Shown: piece after piece, positions 7,363 to 17,160 of the stretch | Layout: every line of letters begins with the position of its first letter | How positions within the stretch are numbered: the stretch's first letter is position 1 | NCBI GenBank assembly: GCA_016288215.1 | Contig: JAEEYQ010000073.1 | Coordinates: forward strand, 1-57,528 | Direction: 5' to 3' | Source: Lentisphaeria bacterium | GTDB taxonomy: Bacteria; Verrucomicrobiota; Lentisphaeria; Oligosphaerales; Oligosphaeraceae | DNA: 57,528 nt | Program-made: the position numbers and the translations under genes | Notes under the pieces: generated by a model | Told to the model about the DNA's origin: nothing | The model's input: the letters and a program-made list of their open reading frames with translations, nothing else | The model's database searches: none

Positions 7363-9453
7363 ATGAGTATTGAAAATGTGAAGATGGATTTGGGCGGCGG
7401 CCGTTTCCTTGACGTGGAGACTGGCAAGCTGGCGTTGCTTTGCAACGGTTCCGTGACAGTCCGCCAGGGGGACACCATGGTGTTGGTGTGCGCCTGTCAG
7501 GCGGCGCCGCGGCCGGGCATTGACTTTTTCCCGCTGTCCGTGGAGTACCGTGAGCGCTTTGCCGCGGCGGGCAAGATTCCAGGCGGCTTCTTCAAGCGGG
7601 AAGGGCGTCCCACGGAGAAGGAGATCCTGACCGCCCGCATGACGGATCGTCCGTTGCGGCCTCTGTTCCCGGAAGGCTTCATCAATGAGGTGCAGATTGT
7701 GTCCACGCTGCTGAGCGCGGACGGCGAGAACGAGGCGGACGTGCTGAGCATTCTCGGCGCGTCCATCGCGCTGATGGTTTCCGACATTCCCTTCAACGGG
7801 CCTGTGGGCGCGCTGCGGGTCGGTCGCGTCGACGGACAGTTCATTGCCAATCCCACGAACAGCGAAATGGCCAAGAGCGACATTGATTTGGTCTACGCGG
7901 GCATCGCCGGCAAGACCATCATGATCGAGGGCCGCGCCTCCGAGGTCAGCGAAGAGGAGCTGCGGGATGCGATGCTCTTTGCGGACGGCATTGTCCGCAA
8001 GCAGATTGAGGCCCAGCTGGATTTGGCCCGTCGGGTCAACAAGGCGAAGGCGGAATACACGCCGAATCTGCCGCCGGAGGAGTTTTTGGCGGCGGCGGAG
8101 GCCTTTGTGGGCGACCGACTGCGCAAGGCCTGCGTGGCGCCTTCCAAACTGGAACGGCAGAAGCAGCAGGATGACCTGAAAGCCGAGCTGATCGCGGCGC
8201 TGACTCCCCAGTTCACCGCGGAGGACGGCACCACGCCGGACTTCGGGCTGGTCTGGGAGATCATGATGGAGAAGGCGATTCGCAGTCTGGTTTTGGAGGA
8301 CAAGCAGCGTCAGGACGGCCGCCGGCTGGACCAGCTGCGGGAGATCACCTGCGAAGTGGGCGTCCTCCCGCGGGTTCATGGCAGCGCCATTTTCAAGCGT
8401 GGCGACACCCAGGCGTTGGTGACGGCCACGCTGGGCTCCAGCGGCGACGCGCAGGAATATGACATCATCACGGGAGGCGAGCCCAAGAAGAGCTTCATCC
8501 TCCATTACAACTTCCCGAACTTCTGCACGGGCGAAGTCGGCCGCTATGGCTCCACGGGCCGCCGCGAAATCGGCCATGGGGCGTTGGCGGAGCGTTCTGT
8601 TGCGGGCGCCATGCCGAAGGACTATCCCTACACCGTCCGCGTCACCTCGGAGATTTTGGGGTCCAACGGCTCCTCCTCCATGGCCACCGTCTGCGGCTCC
8701 AGCTTGGCGTTGATGGATGCCGGCGTGCCGTTGAGCGACGCCGTGGTGGGCATCTCCATGGGTTTGGTGACCGGCACGGACCATCGGGAGTTCCTGACGG
8801 ACATCATCGGCTCCGAGGATCATTACGGCGACATGGATTTCAAGGTCGCCGGCACCCGCAAAGGCATCACGGGCTTCCAGCTGGACCTGAAGATCGCCGG
8901 CCTGGACATCGAAGGCATGTATGAGGCGATGCTGCGCAACAAGCAGGCTCGCGAGCAGATCCGCGCCATCATGGCCGCCTGTCTGCCTGCCCCCCGTCCC
9001 ACCATCAGCAAATATGCGCCCCAGATGGACGTGGTCAAGATCAATCCCGACAAGATCGGCGCCCTCATCGGCCCCGGCGGCAAGAACATCCGCGGCATTG
9101 TGGATGCCACTGGCGCTCAAATTGATGTGGAGGAAGACGGTTCCGTCAAGATCTTCGCGGTGGACGGCGACTCCATGGCGAAGGCGAAATACATGATCGA
9201 GGCCTCCTGCGGTGAGGTGGAGCTCGGCAAGATCTACAAAGGCACGGTGAAGACCGTCAAGGACTTTGGCGCCTTCGTGGAGATTCTGCCCGGACAGGAG
9301 GGCATGGTCCACATCTCCGAGCTGGCGGACTATCGCGTCAAGACCGTGGGCGAAGTCTGCAAAGTCGGCGACTCCATCACCGTGAAGGTCGTGGACATCG
9401 ATGACCGTGGCCGGATCCGCCTGAGCCGGAAGGCCGCTTTGGCGGAGATGTAA
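7363..9453 (+). CDS. pnp: Polyribonucleotide nucleotidyltransferase (PNPase)
   Basis: A 696-residue 3'-to-5' phosphorolytic exoribonuclease and RNA-tailing enzyme, normally a trimer. Domains in order: first RNase PH domain (from [20 protein letters not shown] to about residue 145), helical PNPase domain (about 150-240), second RNase PH domain with the phosphate/metal-site region [29 protein letters not shown] and [16 protein letters not shown], a KH domain ([16 protein letters not shown], around 560-615) and an S1 domain ([33 protein letters not shown]). Length and all signatures are normal. A GGAAAG ribosome-binding site precedes ATG 7363; a small TCCGG/CCGGA hairpin lies at 7321-7338. Confidence 0.98.
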   Translation: MSIENVKMDLGGGRFLDVETGKLALLCNGSVTVRQGDTMVLVCACQAAPRPGIDFFPLSVEYRERFAAAGKIPGGFFKREGRPTEKEILTARMTDRPLRPLFPEGFINEVQIVSTLLSADGENEADVLSILGASIALMVSDIPFNGPVGALRVGRVDGQFIANPTNSEMAKSDIDLVYAGIAGKTIMIEGRASEVSEEELRDAMLFADGIVRKQIEAQLDLARRVNKAKAEYTPNLPPEEFLAAAEAFVGDRLRKACVAPSKLERQKQQDDLKAELIAALTPQFTAEDGTTPDFGLVWEIMMEKAIRSLVLEDKQRQDGRRLDQLREITCEVGVLPRVHGSAIFKRGDTQALVTATLGSSGDAQEYDIITGGEPKKSFILHYNFPNFCTGEVGRYGSTGRREIGHGALAERSVAGAMPKDYPYTVRVTSEILGSNGSSSMATVCGSSLALMDAGVPLSDAVVGISMGLVTGTDHREFLTDIIGSEDHYGDMDFKVAGTRKGITGFQLDLKIAGLDIEGMYEAMLRNKQAREQIRAIMAACLPAPRPTISKYAPQMDVVKINPDKIGALIGPGGKNIRGIVDATGAQIDVEEDGSVKIFAVDGDSMAKAKYMIEASCGEVELGKIYKGTVKTVKDFGAFVEILPGQEGMVHISELADYRVKTVGEVCKVGDSITVKVVDIDDRGRIRLSRKAALAEM

Positions 9454-9471
9454 GTCATAGCAATTTTTCAG

Positions 9472-9536
9472 CCGGAGTATCCCCAATGCTCTCCGGAATC
9501 AAGGGGAACGTCCGGCAGGTACACAAGCCCTGCCGG
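9472..9536 (+). promoter_or_regulatory. Two hairpins between pnp and rpmE
   Basis: CCGGAG (9472-9477) pairs with CTCCGG (9491-9496), and CCGGCAGG (9512-9519) pairs with CCTGCCGG (9529-9536). Neither is followed by a U tract, so they are more likely processing or leader structures than terminators. Confidence 0.45.
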
Positions 9537-9558
9537 CAAGACAGAAAGAAAGTGTAAG

Positions 9559-9765
9559 ATGAAAGACAAAATCCATCCCAAGTACCAGAAATGCATTGTG
9601 AACTGCGCGTGCGGCAACACCTTTGAGGTCTATTCGCTGACCCCGAAGGCGTCCATCGGCATTTGCTCCAAGTGCCATCCGTTCTACACCGGCAAACAGA
9701 AGCTGGTTGATACGGAGGGGCGCGTGGATGCGTTCCGTCGCCGTTACAGCAACATCCAGAAATAG
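9559..9765 (+). CDS. rpmE: 50S ribosomal protein L31, zinc-binding form
   Basis: A 68-residue L31 of the large subunit. Starts MKDKIHPKYQKC and keeps the conserved ICSKCHPFYTGKQKLVDTEGRVDAFRRRY block. Cysteines 16, 18, 36 and 39 form the zinc ribbon, marking the zinc-containing (C+) type rather than the zinc-independent paralogue. It lies between pnp and prfA; L31 next to prfA is a common arrangement. Confidence 0.97.
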   Translation: MKDKIHPKYQKCIVNCACGNTFEVYSLTPKASIGICSKCHPFYTGKQKLVDTEGRVDAFRRRYSNIQK

Positions 9766-9783
9766 CATCGTCTTCCCTGCAGA

Positions 9784-9828
9784 AGACCGCCGTCTCCCAT
9801 GGCGGTCTGACCGGCCTTTTGCGGCCGG
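9784..9828 (+). terminator. Tandem hairpins after rpmE
   Basis: AGACCGCC (9784-9791) pairs with GGCGGTCT (9801-9808), directly followed by CCGGCC/GGCCGG (9811-9828) with a loop containing TTTT. There is no U run at the 3' side. It is a possible terminator or attenuator ahead of prfA. The rest of the 236-base gap shows only further GC inverted repeats (CCCGG...CCGGG near 9874). Confidence 0.45.
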
Positions 9829-10001
9829 GAGGATGGGAAAGCGCCTTCCTGTGACCATGGGCCAGCAGCCCGGTTTCCGGGCGGGCGCTTGTCTGTTTCA
9901 TGGGATGACTGCGGCATTGCCATGGACCGCCCGAGGACACAGCACTGGAAATTTCGTTGTAAGTCCTTGTGGCGCAAGAAGTTGGAAAAGGAATCTCCAT
10001 T

Positions 10002-11090
10002 GTGAATCTAGAGCATTATCTTGAAATCTCCATGTCCCGCATGGGGGAAGTCGAGCGGGCCATTTCATCGTTTGACTTCACCCATGGCGACCAGAAGCAG
10101 TATCAGAAGCTGAATCGAGAGTATCAGCAGTTGAAGCAGCTTCTGGAGGCGTGGCGGCAGATTGAGAAGGTCCGCAAGGAACTGACGGAGAACCAGGAGC
10201 TGCTGGAGACGGCTGATGACGATGAATTCAAGCAACTGGTCCGCAGTGACATAGAGAATCTTCAGAAAGAGGAGCACCAGCTGGACAATCAAATCAAGGG
10301 GCTGATTCTGCCGCCCCATCCCAACGAGGGCAAGGACACGATTGTGGAAATCCGTCCTGCCGCCGGAGGGGACGAGGCAGGACTGTTCGCGGCGGACCTG
10401 TACCGCATGTACACTCGATTTGCGGAAATCAAAGGCTGGAAGGTCGAGGTGCTGGATTACACGGACACGCCGTTGGGCGGGCTGAAAAGCGCCTCCTTCG
10501 TCCTGCGCGGAGCGGGGACTTGGAGCCTGCTGCGTTTCGAAAGCGGCGTGCATCGCGTTCAGCGGATTCCTGTCACGGAGGCGCAGGGGCGCATCCACAC
10601 CTCCACGGTGACCGTGGCTGTGATGGCGGAGGCCGAAGAGGTGGATTTCCAGCTGAATCCGGAGGAGCTTCGCATCGATGTGTTCCGCGCCTCCGGCCAT
10701 GGTGGCCAGTGCGTCAACACGACGGACTCCGCCGTGCGGGTGACCCACATCCCCACGGGCATGTTCGTGGCCAGCCAGCAGGAGAAATCGCAGCACCGCA
10801 ACAAGGAGATCGCCATGAATCTGCTGCGCTCTCGGCTGCTGGAAATCAAACAGCGGGAGGAGGATGAGAAGAACGCGGCGGATCGTCGGGCACAAGTGGG
10901 AACCGGAGACCGCAGCGAACGGATCCGCACCTACAACTATCCGCAGAACCGGGTGACGGATCACCGCTATGATTTGACCTTCTACGATCTGACCAATATC
11001 ATGGAAGGCAATCTGGATGAGCTACTTGGGGAGATTCGCGCCATTGATGCGGACCGTCGGCTCTCTCAGGAGCTGAACGTGGAGGGCTGA
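10002..11090 (+). CDS. prfA: Peptide chain release factor 1
   Basis: A 362-residue RF-1, which ends translation at UAA and UAG. Seen: an N-terminal coiled domain, the PCRF block ([24 protein letters not shown]), and the catalytic GGQ loop in [26 protein letters not shown], followed by [14 protein letters not shown]. Two GTG starts are possible. 10002 was chosen because AAGGA lies just upstream and the length matches typical RF-1 (about 360); the frame remains open to a GTG at 9969. No prmC methyltransferase follows; a GNAT gene does. Confidence 0.96.
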   Translation: MNLEHYLEISMSRMGEVERAISSFDFTHGDQKQYQKLNREYQQLKQLLEAWRQIEKVRKELTENQELLETADDDEFKQLVRSDIENLQKEEHQLDNQIKGLILPPHPNEGKDTIVEIRPAAGGDEAGLFAADLYRMYTRFAEIKGWKVEVLDYTDTPLGGLKSASFVLRGAGTWSLLRFESGVHRVQRIPVTEAQGRIHTSTVTVAVMAEAEEVDFQLNPEELRIDVFRASGHGGQCVNTTDSAVRVTHIPTGMFVASQQEKSQHRNKEIAMNLLRSRLLEIKQREEDEKNAADRRAQVGTGDRSERIRTYNYPQNRVTDHRYDLTFYDLTNIMEGNLDELLGEIRAIDADRRLSQELNVEG

Positions 11091-11162
11091 CGCCTTTGCA
11101 AGACAATGCAGTCCGCGTTTGCCAATGCGGTCGGCAAAATGGCTGAAGAGGAGAAGGAAGAG

Positions 11163-12134
11163 ATGGAGAATTCAGACAGTCGGTTGCTGCGCATCCCGCT
11201 TCCTGCCGAGAATGCGATGACCAGGCAGGTTCAAGAGCTGTGGAGAGCCTGTTTTGGCGAGGAGGAAGTGCGCGACACAAGCGGCCAGTTCGCCGGAGAA
11301 GACCGCGATTTTGATGACGATATTTTGTATGTCATTGAGTATAAGGGGGTTGTGGCTTCATCATGCCATGTGACTCGCAAGCGAGGCACGGGCATGGCGG
11401 GATTCGGCGGCGTGGCCACCGTGCCTGAATTCAGAGGCATGGGCTTCAGCCGTCAGGTCTGCTCCTTCGCGTTGAAGGAGTTTGATGAGGCGGGCGGTGA
11501 CGTGATCTGGCTTGGAACCGGAAACCCTGCCGCCGCCAATCTCTATCATGAACTTGGCTTCGCCTTCCTGCCGGGGACGCAGGTGATGTGCCGTCTTCGC
11601 AAAGGCTTGACGAACACGAAGTTCCTTGATTCCTTCTTTGGCGGGAACACCGCCACCGTGAAATCCGGCTCGGCCGCCTGTCGCATTCCCATGATTCCAC
11701 TGATGACGAGCCGACTCGGCTTCACCGTCATGGACCGCGTGACCGGATATTGCGGTTCCGAAAAGATCTTGGAGGGTTCCTGCATGGGGTTGTATCCCGC
11801 CTATGAAGCCGTCCGCCGCAGGGGTGGCGACTGGTTCTGCCTCGACAGCGGCGAGGGTCGCATTGGCGGCATTGGCAGCTGGAAGCCCATGGGGGATGGC
11901 ACGGCCATCGTCGATGCCTGCTGGCACGCGAATTACCGTGCACAGGCGGCGGAGCTTCTCCGCACGCTGATTGCAGACGCAAAGACGGCGGGCTGCTCGG
12001 TTCGTCTCGCCGTGGCGGACGTGGATGCGGCGAAGGCCGAGATGGCGGTGGAACTCGGCGCCGTCAAAGGCGTGGAATCGCTGTGGGAGGCGCGGCGTGG
12101 AGTTTATGTCCGCATGAACGATTATCTAGTATAG
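11163..12134 (+). CDS. GNAT-family N-acetyltransferase with C-terminal extension
   Basis: A 323-residue protein. An acetyl-CoA-binding GNAT core occupies roughly residues 25-170, with motif A in VATVPEFRGMGFSRQVCSFAL and motif B in GTGNPAAANLYHELGF. The C-terminal half (about 180-323) looks like a second, degenerate GNAT fold (AELLRTLIADAKTAGCSVRLAVADVDAAKAEMAVELGA), as in double-GNAT proteins. The start is placed at the ATG with GAGGAGAAGGAAGAG in front of it; the frame is open further upstream. It may form an operon with the synthase at 12189. Substrate unknown. Confidence 0.8.
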   Translation: MENSDSRLLRIPLPAENAMTRQVQELWRACFGEEEVRDTSGQFAGEDRDFDDDILYVIEYKGVVASSCHVTRKRGTGMAGFGGVATVPEFRGMGFSRQVCSFALKEFDEAGGDVIWLGTGNPAAANLYHELGFAFLPGTQVMCRLRKGLTNTKFLDSFFGGNTATVKSGSAACRIPMIPLMTSRLGFTVMDRVTGYCGSEKILEGSCMGLYPAYEAVRRRGGDWFCLDSGEGRIGGIGSWKPMGDGTAIVDACWHANYRAQAAELLRTLIADAKTAGCSVRLAVADVDAAKAEMAVELGAVKGVESLWEARRGVYVRMNDYLV

Positions 12135-12188
12135 GAATCGTAAGTTAGGAGTTCTCTGGAACATCTGGCTTTTGGTGAAAAGATTTTC

Positions 12189-13235
12189 ATGAAGTATGAA
12201 CATGTCAGCATAGAGGCTTTTGGCGTCGCGCTGCCGGAACGGACGGTGAGTTCGTTGGAGCTGGAGGCGAAGCTGAAGCCGACCTATGACCGCATCGGGC
12301 TGCGGGAAGGCCGTCTGGAGCTGATGAGCGGCATCCGCGAGCGCCGTTTTTGGGCGGCGGGCGTGCTGCCCAGCGAGGCGGCGGCCAGGGCCGGGCGGCA
12401 GGCCATGGCGAAGGCCCAGTTGGCTCCCGAAGAGGTGGGGGCGCTGCTGTTCTGCTCGGTGTCCAGAGACTTTGCGGAGCCGGCCACGTCCACGGTGGTT
12501 CACCGTCTTCTTGGCATGGGTTCCCAAACAATGAACTTTGACATCTCAAATGCCTGTCTTGGAGCGGTTTCCGGCATCGTGACGCTGGCGAACATGGTGG
12601 AATTGGGGCAGACTGAAGCCGGTTTGGTGGTCTGCGGCGAAAACGGCGAGCCTTTGGTGGAGACGACCATTCGCGCGCTGAACGACGATCCCACGGCGGA
12701 CCGGCGGCGCATGAAAGGCCAGTTCGCCTCGCTGACCATCGGTTCGGCGGCGGCGGCGGTGGTGGTTCGCCGGCTGGAGAAGAGTCGGTTTGGGCATCGG
12801 CTGCTGGGTGGGGCCTGCGTGGCCAACTGCGCCTGCAACGGCCTTTGCCAAGGTGATGTGAAGGGCGGCATGACCTCAAAAAGCGCCCCCGTCATGACAA
12901 CGGACAGCTCCGCCCTGCTTCAGGAGGGGGTCAACGTGGCGGCGGACATGTGGCGGCAGCTGTGCACGGAGTTGGAGTGGACGTCCCGGACGCCCGACGT
13001 GGTATGCACCCATCAGGTGGGCAAGGCCCATCGGGAGCTGCTGTTTCAACGACTTGGCTTGGACGAGACGGCGGATTTCTCTGTGTTTGAACGCTTTGGA
13101 AACTGCGGCTCCGCGTCCCTTCCGCTGGCCTGTGCGCTGGCGGAGGAGGCGGGGCGCCTGCATCGCGGCGACAAGCTGGCCATGCTTGGCATCGGCAGTG
13201 GCATCAACTGCATGGGCCTTGGGGTGGAATGGTAG
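12189..13235 (+). CDS. KASIII / OleA-like beta-ketoacyl synthase
   Basis: A 348-residue thiolase-fold condensing enzyme. Seen: active-site cysteine in SNACLGAVSG (about residue 121), histidine in CTHQVGKAH and asparagine in RFGNCGSASLPLA, giving the Cys-His-Asn triad, and the C-terminal MLGIGSGINCMGLGV. The N-terminal LELMSGIRERRFWAAGVLPSEAA is typical of the subgroup of 3-oxoacyl-ACP synthase III proteins related to OleA. No OleB, OleC or OleD gene is adjacent, so olefin synthesis cannot be inferred. The next gene is an enolase paralogue 15 bases downstream. The reaction is probably a Claisen condensation of acyl thioesters; the substrates are unknown. Confidence 0.87.
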   Translation: MKYEHVSIEAFGVALPERTVSSLELEAKLKPTYDRIGLREGRLELMSGIRERRFWAAGVLPSEAAARAGRQAMAKAQLAPEEVGALLFCSVSRDFAEPATSTVVHRLLGMGSQTMNFDISNACLGAVSGIVTLANMVELGQTEAGLVVCGENGEPLVETTIRALNDDPTADRRRMKGQFASLTIGSAAAAVVVRRLEKSRFGHRLLGGACVANCACNGLCQGDVKGGMTSKSAPVMTTDSSALLQEGVNVAADMWRQLCTELEWTSRTPDVVCTHQVGKAHRELLFQRLGLDETADFSVFERFGNCGSASLPLACALAEEAGRLHRGDKLAMLGIGSGINCMGLGVEW

Positions 13236-13250
13236 GAGGAGAGAACATCG

Positions 13251-14258
13251 ATGACAACCATTAAATCCATCGTGGGCAGGGAGTTGCTGGATGCGACAGG
13301 CATCCCCATGCTTGAAGTGGACGTGCTTTTGGAGTGCGGTGTCTTGGGCCGTGCCGCCGTGGCGCAGCCCGATGGAGACGACCCCGCGTGGTTTCAGCTC
13401 CGTGACGGAGACCCCGCCCGTTATGGAGGGCAGGGGCTGGGCATGGCGGTCTCCACCATTGGAAATCATATCATGCCGGAACTCAAGGGGTTAGATGTTT
13501 TGGACCAACATCGGCTCGATCAGGAGTTGAAGAATATGGACGGCACGCCAGATTATCGGAGCATTGGCGCGAACACGGTTCAGGCGGTGTCCTTCGCGGC
13601 GGCGCAGGCGGCGGCTTTGGCCCTTGACCTGCCGCTGTTTCGCTATTTGGGCGGCGTTCAGACGGTGACCCTGCCGTTGCCCTGCTTCGCCATGGCGGGA
13701 AGCCCGTCCGGTGCCCATATCTCCTTGACACCACGGGAGATGCATCGTTTTCGCGAAGCCCTGCGCACCGGCGCCGAAATCCATCGTCATTTGGGGGAGG
13801 AGGCGCGCAATCGCGGTTGGGGCCAGGCGGTGAATGAGCGAGGCGCCTGGATGGCCGACGCCACGGCGGAGGAGTGGCTGGACGCCTTGATGTTCGCCGT
13901 GGAGAAGAGCGGCCGCCACCCCGAAAGCGACGTGGAGATTGTCGTGGAGGGCGCGGCGCTTCCTCCAGAGGTGGCCGCCCGCTATCCCCTCGCGGCGTTG
14001 AACGACTATGACCGGTTGCATCCCACTGGCCATGGGACACTTGGAGAGGTGATGGCGCGGGCTGAGGCGTCCGCCCGACCGCTCATGCTGTGCGACTGCC
14101 GCGGCGGGAGCGACGACACGTTTGAGGCGGATTTGGCGGTGGCGGTCCACGCCCGGCGGCTGATGGCGGGTGCGCCGTGCCGTCATGAGCATATGGCGAA
14201 ATATAATCAGTTGTTGAGGATAGAGAATCTGTTGGATGGAGTCGCCCGATTGGCTTAG
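13251..14258 (+). CDS. Shortened enolase paralogue, probably not a working enolase
   Basis: A 335-residue protein versus about 430 for enolase. The N-terminal domain (IVGRELLDATGIPMLEVDVLLE, FQLRDGDPARYGGQGLGMAV, IGANTVQAVSFAAAQAAAL) and the C-terminal AKYNQLLRIENLL (Lys317, matching catalytic Lys396 of yeast) are clear. The Ser39 loop is replaced by AQPDGDD. The barrel lacks the segments carrying the metal ligands equivalent to Glu295 and Asp320 and the catalytic Lys345, and the SHRSGETED loop became CDCRGGSDD, losing the histidine. Glu196 fits the conserved DEGG glutamate. AGGAGGAGAG precedes the ATG, so it is expressed as a real gene. A binding or scaffold role, or a different chemistry, is possible. 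Confidence 0.75.
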   Translation: MTTIKSIVGRELLDATGIPMLEVDVLLECGVLGRAAVAQPDGDDPAWFQLRDGDPARYGGQGLGMAVSTIGNHIMPELKGLDVLDQHRLDQELKNMDGTPDYRSIGANTVQAVSFAAAQAAALALDLPLFRYLGGVQTVTLPLPCFAMAGSPSGAHISLTPREMHRFREALRTGAEIHRHLGEEARNRGWGQAVNERGAWMADATAEEWLDALMFAVEKSGRHPESDVEIVVEGAALPPEVAARYPLAALNDYDRLHPTGHGTLGEVMARAEASARPLMLCDCRGGSDDTFEADLAVAVHARRLMAGAPCRHEHMAKYNQLLRIENLLDGVARLA

Positions 14259-14306
14259 CGGCGGTTTCGAAGACTGAATTTGGATGATAGGAAGGAACGA
14301 ACGAAG

Positions 14307-16244
14307 ATGGCGTTGACGCTGACAGAAAAACTTATTCGGGCTCATTTGGTTGAGGGTGAATGCATTCCCGGCAAGGAAGTGAAAATCCGCATTGACCAGA
14401 CGCTGTGTCAGGACGCCACGGGCACGATGGCGTTTCTTGAGCTGGAGGCCATGGGCGTGGAGAGGGTGAAGACCGAGCTGTCCGTCCAATATGTGGATCA
14501 CAACACCAGCCAGATGGGGCCGGAGAATCCCAATGACCATCTGTACCTTCAGAGTGTCTGCGCGGCGAAAGGCGTGCGTTTCTCACGTCCAGGCAACGGG
14601 ATATGCCATCAGGTTCATTTGGAGCGCTATGGAGTCCCCGGCAAGACGCTGTTGGGGTCGGACTCCCATACCACCACGGGCGGCGGCATTGGCATGCTCG
14701 CCATGGGAGCCGGCGGCCTGGATGTGGCGTTGGCCATGGCCGGAAAGCCCTACAAGTTGACCTTCCCGAAGGTCATTGGAATCCGGCTGACGGGGCGGCT
14801 GGCTCCATGGGTCTCCGCAAAGGATGTGATTTTGAAGGTGCTTTCCATTTTGGGCAGCAAAGGCAACGTGGGCACCTCCGTCGAATATTTTGGGCCGGGG
14901 GTGGCCACGTTGAGCGTGCCGGAGCGGGCCACCATCGCCAACATGGGAACGGAATTGGGCGTGACCTGCTCCGTCTTCCCCTCCGATGAGGCCACGCGAG
15001 AGTTTTTGGCGGCGGAGAACCGCGTGGAGTCGTGGACGCCTCTTGCCGCGGACGACGGCGTGCAGTATGCCCGCGTCATCGACATTGATTTGGGCAGCCT
15101 GGAGCCCATGGCGGCCTGCCCCTCCAACCCCGGCAACGTGAAGACAGTGGCGGAACTGGCAGGCATGAAAGTCTCCCAAGTGCTCATCGGCTCCTGCACG
15201 AACAGCTCTCTGAAGGACTTGCGCATGGTGGCCGCTGTTTTGAAAGGGCGCAGTGTGTCGCCTGACCTCTCCGTGGGCATCGCCCCTGGAAGCCGTCAGG
15301 TTCTGGAGATGCTCTGCAATGAAGGAGGCCTGGCCTCCATGATCGGCGCGGGCTGCCGCATTTTGGAAAGCGCCTGCGGCCCCTGCATCGGCCAGGGCTT
15401 CAGCCCCGCCAGCGGAACGGTCAGCGTCCGCACCTTCAACCGCAATTTCCTGAACCGCACAGGCACGAAGAACGACCAATGCTATCTGGTCAGCCCGGAG
15501 ACGGCGGTGGCCACTGCGTTGACCGGCTGTCTGACCGACCCGCGGACCTTGGACATTCCCTATCCCGAATGGAAGATGCCGGCCCATTTCCACATTGACG
15601 ACCGCATGGTCCTGCTGCCCGCCGACGGCGCCACCGACATTGTTCGCAAGGAGACCATCGGCGCACCGCCCCACTGCACGCCCCTTCCGGACGAGTTGGA
15701 CGGCGTCATCCTCCTGAAGGCAGGAGACAAGATCACCACGGACCATATCATGCCCGCTGGCGCCTATCTGAAGTACCGCAGCAACATTCCGGTCTATGCC
15801 CGCTACGTCTTCGAATGCTTCAACGATGCCGGCAAGCCCACCTTCGCGGAGCGGGCGGCGGCCGTTCGGGACAGCGGCCGCATTGGCGTCATCGTGGCCG
15901 GCGAGAGCTATGGGCAGGGGTCCTCCCGCGAACATGCGGCCATCTGCCCCATGTATTTGGGCGTGCGGCTGCTGCTCGCCCGCTCCTTTGAGCGCATCCA
16001 CACGGCCAATCTGGTGAATTTTGGCATACTTCCGCTGCTGTTCCGCGACGCGGACACGTTGGAGATGCTGTCGGAGGGGGCGGCGGTTCGCGTGAAGAAT
16101 CTGCGCGACCAATTGCGCTCCGGTGGGGAAATTCACGCCACTGTTGTGCAAAATGGTCAATCAGAGGATATTGTATTAGTCAACATGTTGTCTGCCGCCG
16201 ATGTGGAGATGGTGCTCCGCGGCGGTGTGTTGTGTGGCGATTAA
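14307..16244 (+). CDS. Aconitate hydratase
   Basis: A 645-residue aconitase, which interconverts citrate and isocitrate through a 4Fe-4S cluster. The cluster cysteines lie in IGSCTNSS and ESACGPCIGQG. Substrate-site motifs are GSDSHTTTGGGIGMLAMGAGG, the swivel-domain GESYGQGSSREHAA and ARSFERIHTANLVNFGILPL. The length is that of the short bacterial/mitochondrial-like type rather than the 890-residue AcnA. The ATG at 14307 is preferred over 14280 because GGAAGGA precedes it. No citrate synthase or isocitrate dehydrogenase is adjacent. 3-isopropylmalate dehydratase is unlikely because both halves are fused and the motifs fit aconitase. Confidence 0.92.
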   Translation: MALTLTEKLIRAHLVEGECIPGKEVKIRIDQTLCQDATGTMAFLELEAMGVERVKTELSVQYVDHNTSQMGPENPNDHLYLQSVCAAKGVRFSRPGNGICHQVHLERYGVPGKTLLGSDSHTTTGGGIGMLAMGAGGLDVALAMAGKPYKLTFPKVIGIRLTGRLAPWVSAKDVILKVLSILGSKGNVGTSVEYFGPGVATLSVPERATIANMGTELGVTCSVFPSDEATREFLAAENRVESWTPLAADDGVQYARVIDIDLGSLEPMAACPSNPGNVKTVAELAGMKVSQVLIGSCTNSSLKDLRMVAAVLKGRSVSPDLSVGIAPGSRQVLEMLCNEGGLASMIGAGCRILESACGPCIGQGFSPASGTVSVRTFNRNFLNRTGTKNDQCYLVSPETAVATALTGCLTDPRTLDIPYPEWKMPAHFHIDDRMVLLPADGATDIVRKETIGAPPHCTPLPDELDGVILLKAGDKITTDHIMPAGAYLKYRSNIPVYARYVFECFNDAGKPTFAERAAAVRDSGRIGVIVAGESYGQGSSREHAAICPMYLGVRLLLARSFERIHTANLVNFGILPLLFRDADTLEMLSEGAAVRVKNLRDQLRSGGEIHATVVQNGQSEDIVLVNMLSAADVEMVLRGGVLCGD

Positions 16245-16261
16245 CGGCGAAAGCGTGACGA

Positions 16262-17086
16262 ATGGGACACCCTGAATTCAGTTTTAGCCGAATTGGCGTG
16301 ATTGGCAGCGGCGGCATGGCCCAATTGAGCAATGCGCTGTTGGAGGACGGCACCCATGTGGTTGTCCGCGAACTACTTCTGCAGAAAGTCTTTATGCTGG
16401 AGCAGCAGATGCGCTTCCGCAACGGCTGCCGGATTCGGGAGATGCTCAGTGCCAGTCCCCATATCGTCAAATCGTTGGGCAGACGGTCTTTCACGTTGCT
16501 GCCCTATGAGGTCATCGAGTATTTCGAGTCCAAGAACCTGAAGCTTCAGCTGAATTCACAGCCGGAGTTGGTCAAACGCTATATGACGGAGATCATTCGG
16601 CAGGCGGCGGAGGCCCTCGCGTGGGTCCATGAAAACGGCTATATGCATCTGGACGTGAAGCCCGAGAATTTTCTGGTCAGTTTTCGGGGCGCGAACAAGG
16701 TGATGGTCAAGCTGACGGATTTCGACCTGACCACGCCAAAGGACAAGACGGGCCCCCGCCCCCAGCGGGGGACGCCGGCCTACATGGCTCCGGAGCAGAT
16801 TACCCGAAAGGTCTGCTCGCAGGCGTCGGATGTCTTCGCCTTCAGCATCATGGCCTATCGGGTCGTGACTGGCAAGATGCCCTTTTTCGGCAACAACCTG
16901 AAGCAGGTGCTGCGGCATCAGGCACGGGAGACGGTGAAGGCGGAGGCGCCGATCTACTGCAATCCGGATGTCCCCCGCAGCCTGAACACCGCCATCATGT
17001 TGGGCCTTGAAAAGCGGGAGAAGGATCGGATTCCCACCATGTCCGAATGGCTTAAGGTGCTGGAAAGCCATTCGGATGGGAATTAG
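16262..17086 (+). CDS. Divergent Ser/Thr protein kinase (kinase domain only)
   Basis: A 274-residue protein kinase fold with no extra domain or membrane segment. Seen: glycine loop GVIGSGGMAQ (12-21), catalytic-loop HLDVKPENFL (129-138), and GTPAYMAPEQ with the following DVFAFSIMAYRVVTGKMPF. Two key sites differ from the norm: the ATP-binding lysine of the VAIK motif appears as Arg36 (VVVRE), and the DFG motif reads DFD (153-155). The catalytic Asp131, Lys133 and Asn136 remain. It may be a weak or pseudo-kinase. It starts 17 bases after the aconitase stop; a stem GGGAGA/TCTCCC at 17104-17119 lies just after it. Confidence 0.82.
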   Translation: MGHPEFSFSRIGVIGSGGMAQLSNALLEDGTHVVVRELLLQKVFMLEQQMRFRNGCRIREMLSASPHIVKSLGRRSFTLLPYEVIEYFESKNLKLQLNSQPELVKRYMTEIIRQAAEALAWVHENGYMHLDVKPENFLVSFRGANKVMVKLTDFDLTTPKDKTGPRPQRGTPAYMAPEQITRKVCSQASDVFAFSIMAYRVVTGKMPFFGNNLKQVLRHQARETVKAEAPIYCNPDVPRSLNTAIMLGLEKREKDRIPTMSEWLKVLESHSDGN

Positions 17087-17160
17087 CAACAGGGCGAGCC
17101 CCTGGGAGATGCGTCTCCCTCTGATTTCACAGCTCCAACTGGGGACGGAGGAGGTCAAAG

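Noticed and set aside
7309..9486. 725-codon open frame antisense to pnp
   Set aside because: It mirrors a full-length, fully recognisable PNPase on the other strand. High G+C at third positions produces long antisense frames. The product has no recognisable domain.
12189..14258. Olefin (Ole) biosynthesis cluster
   Set aside because: Only the OleA-like synthase is present; no alpha/beta hydrolase, AMP-ligase or reductase gene of OleB, OleC or OleD type is adjacent.
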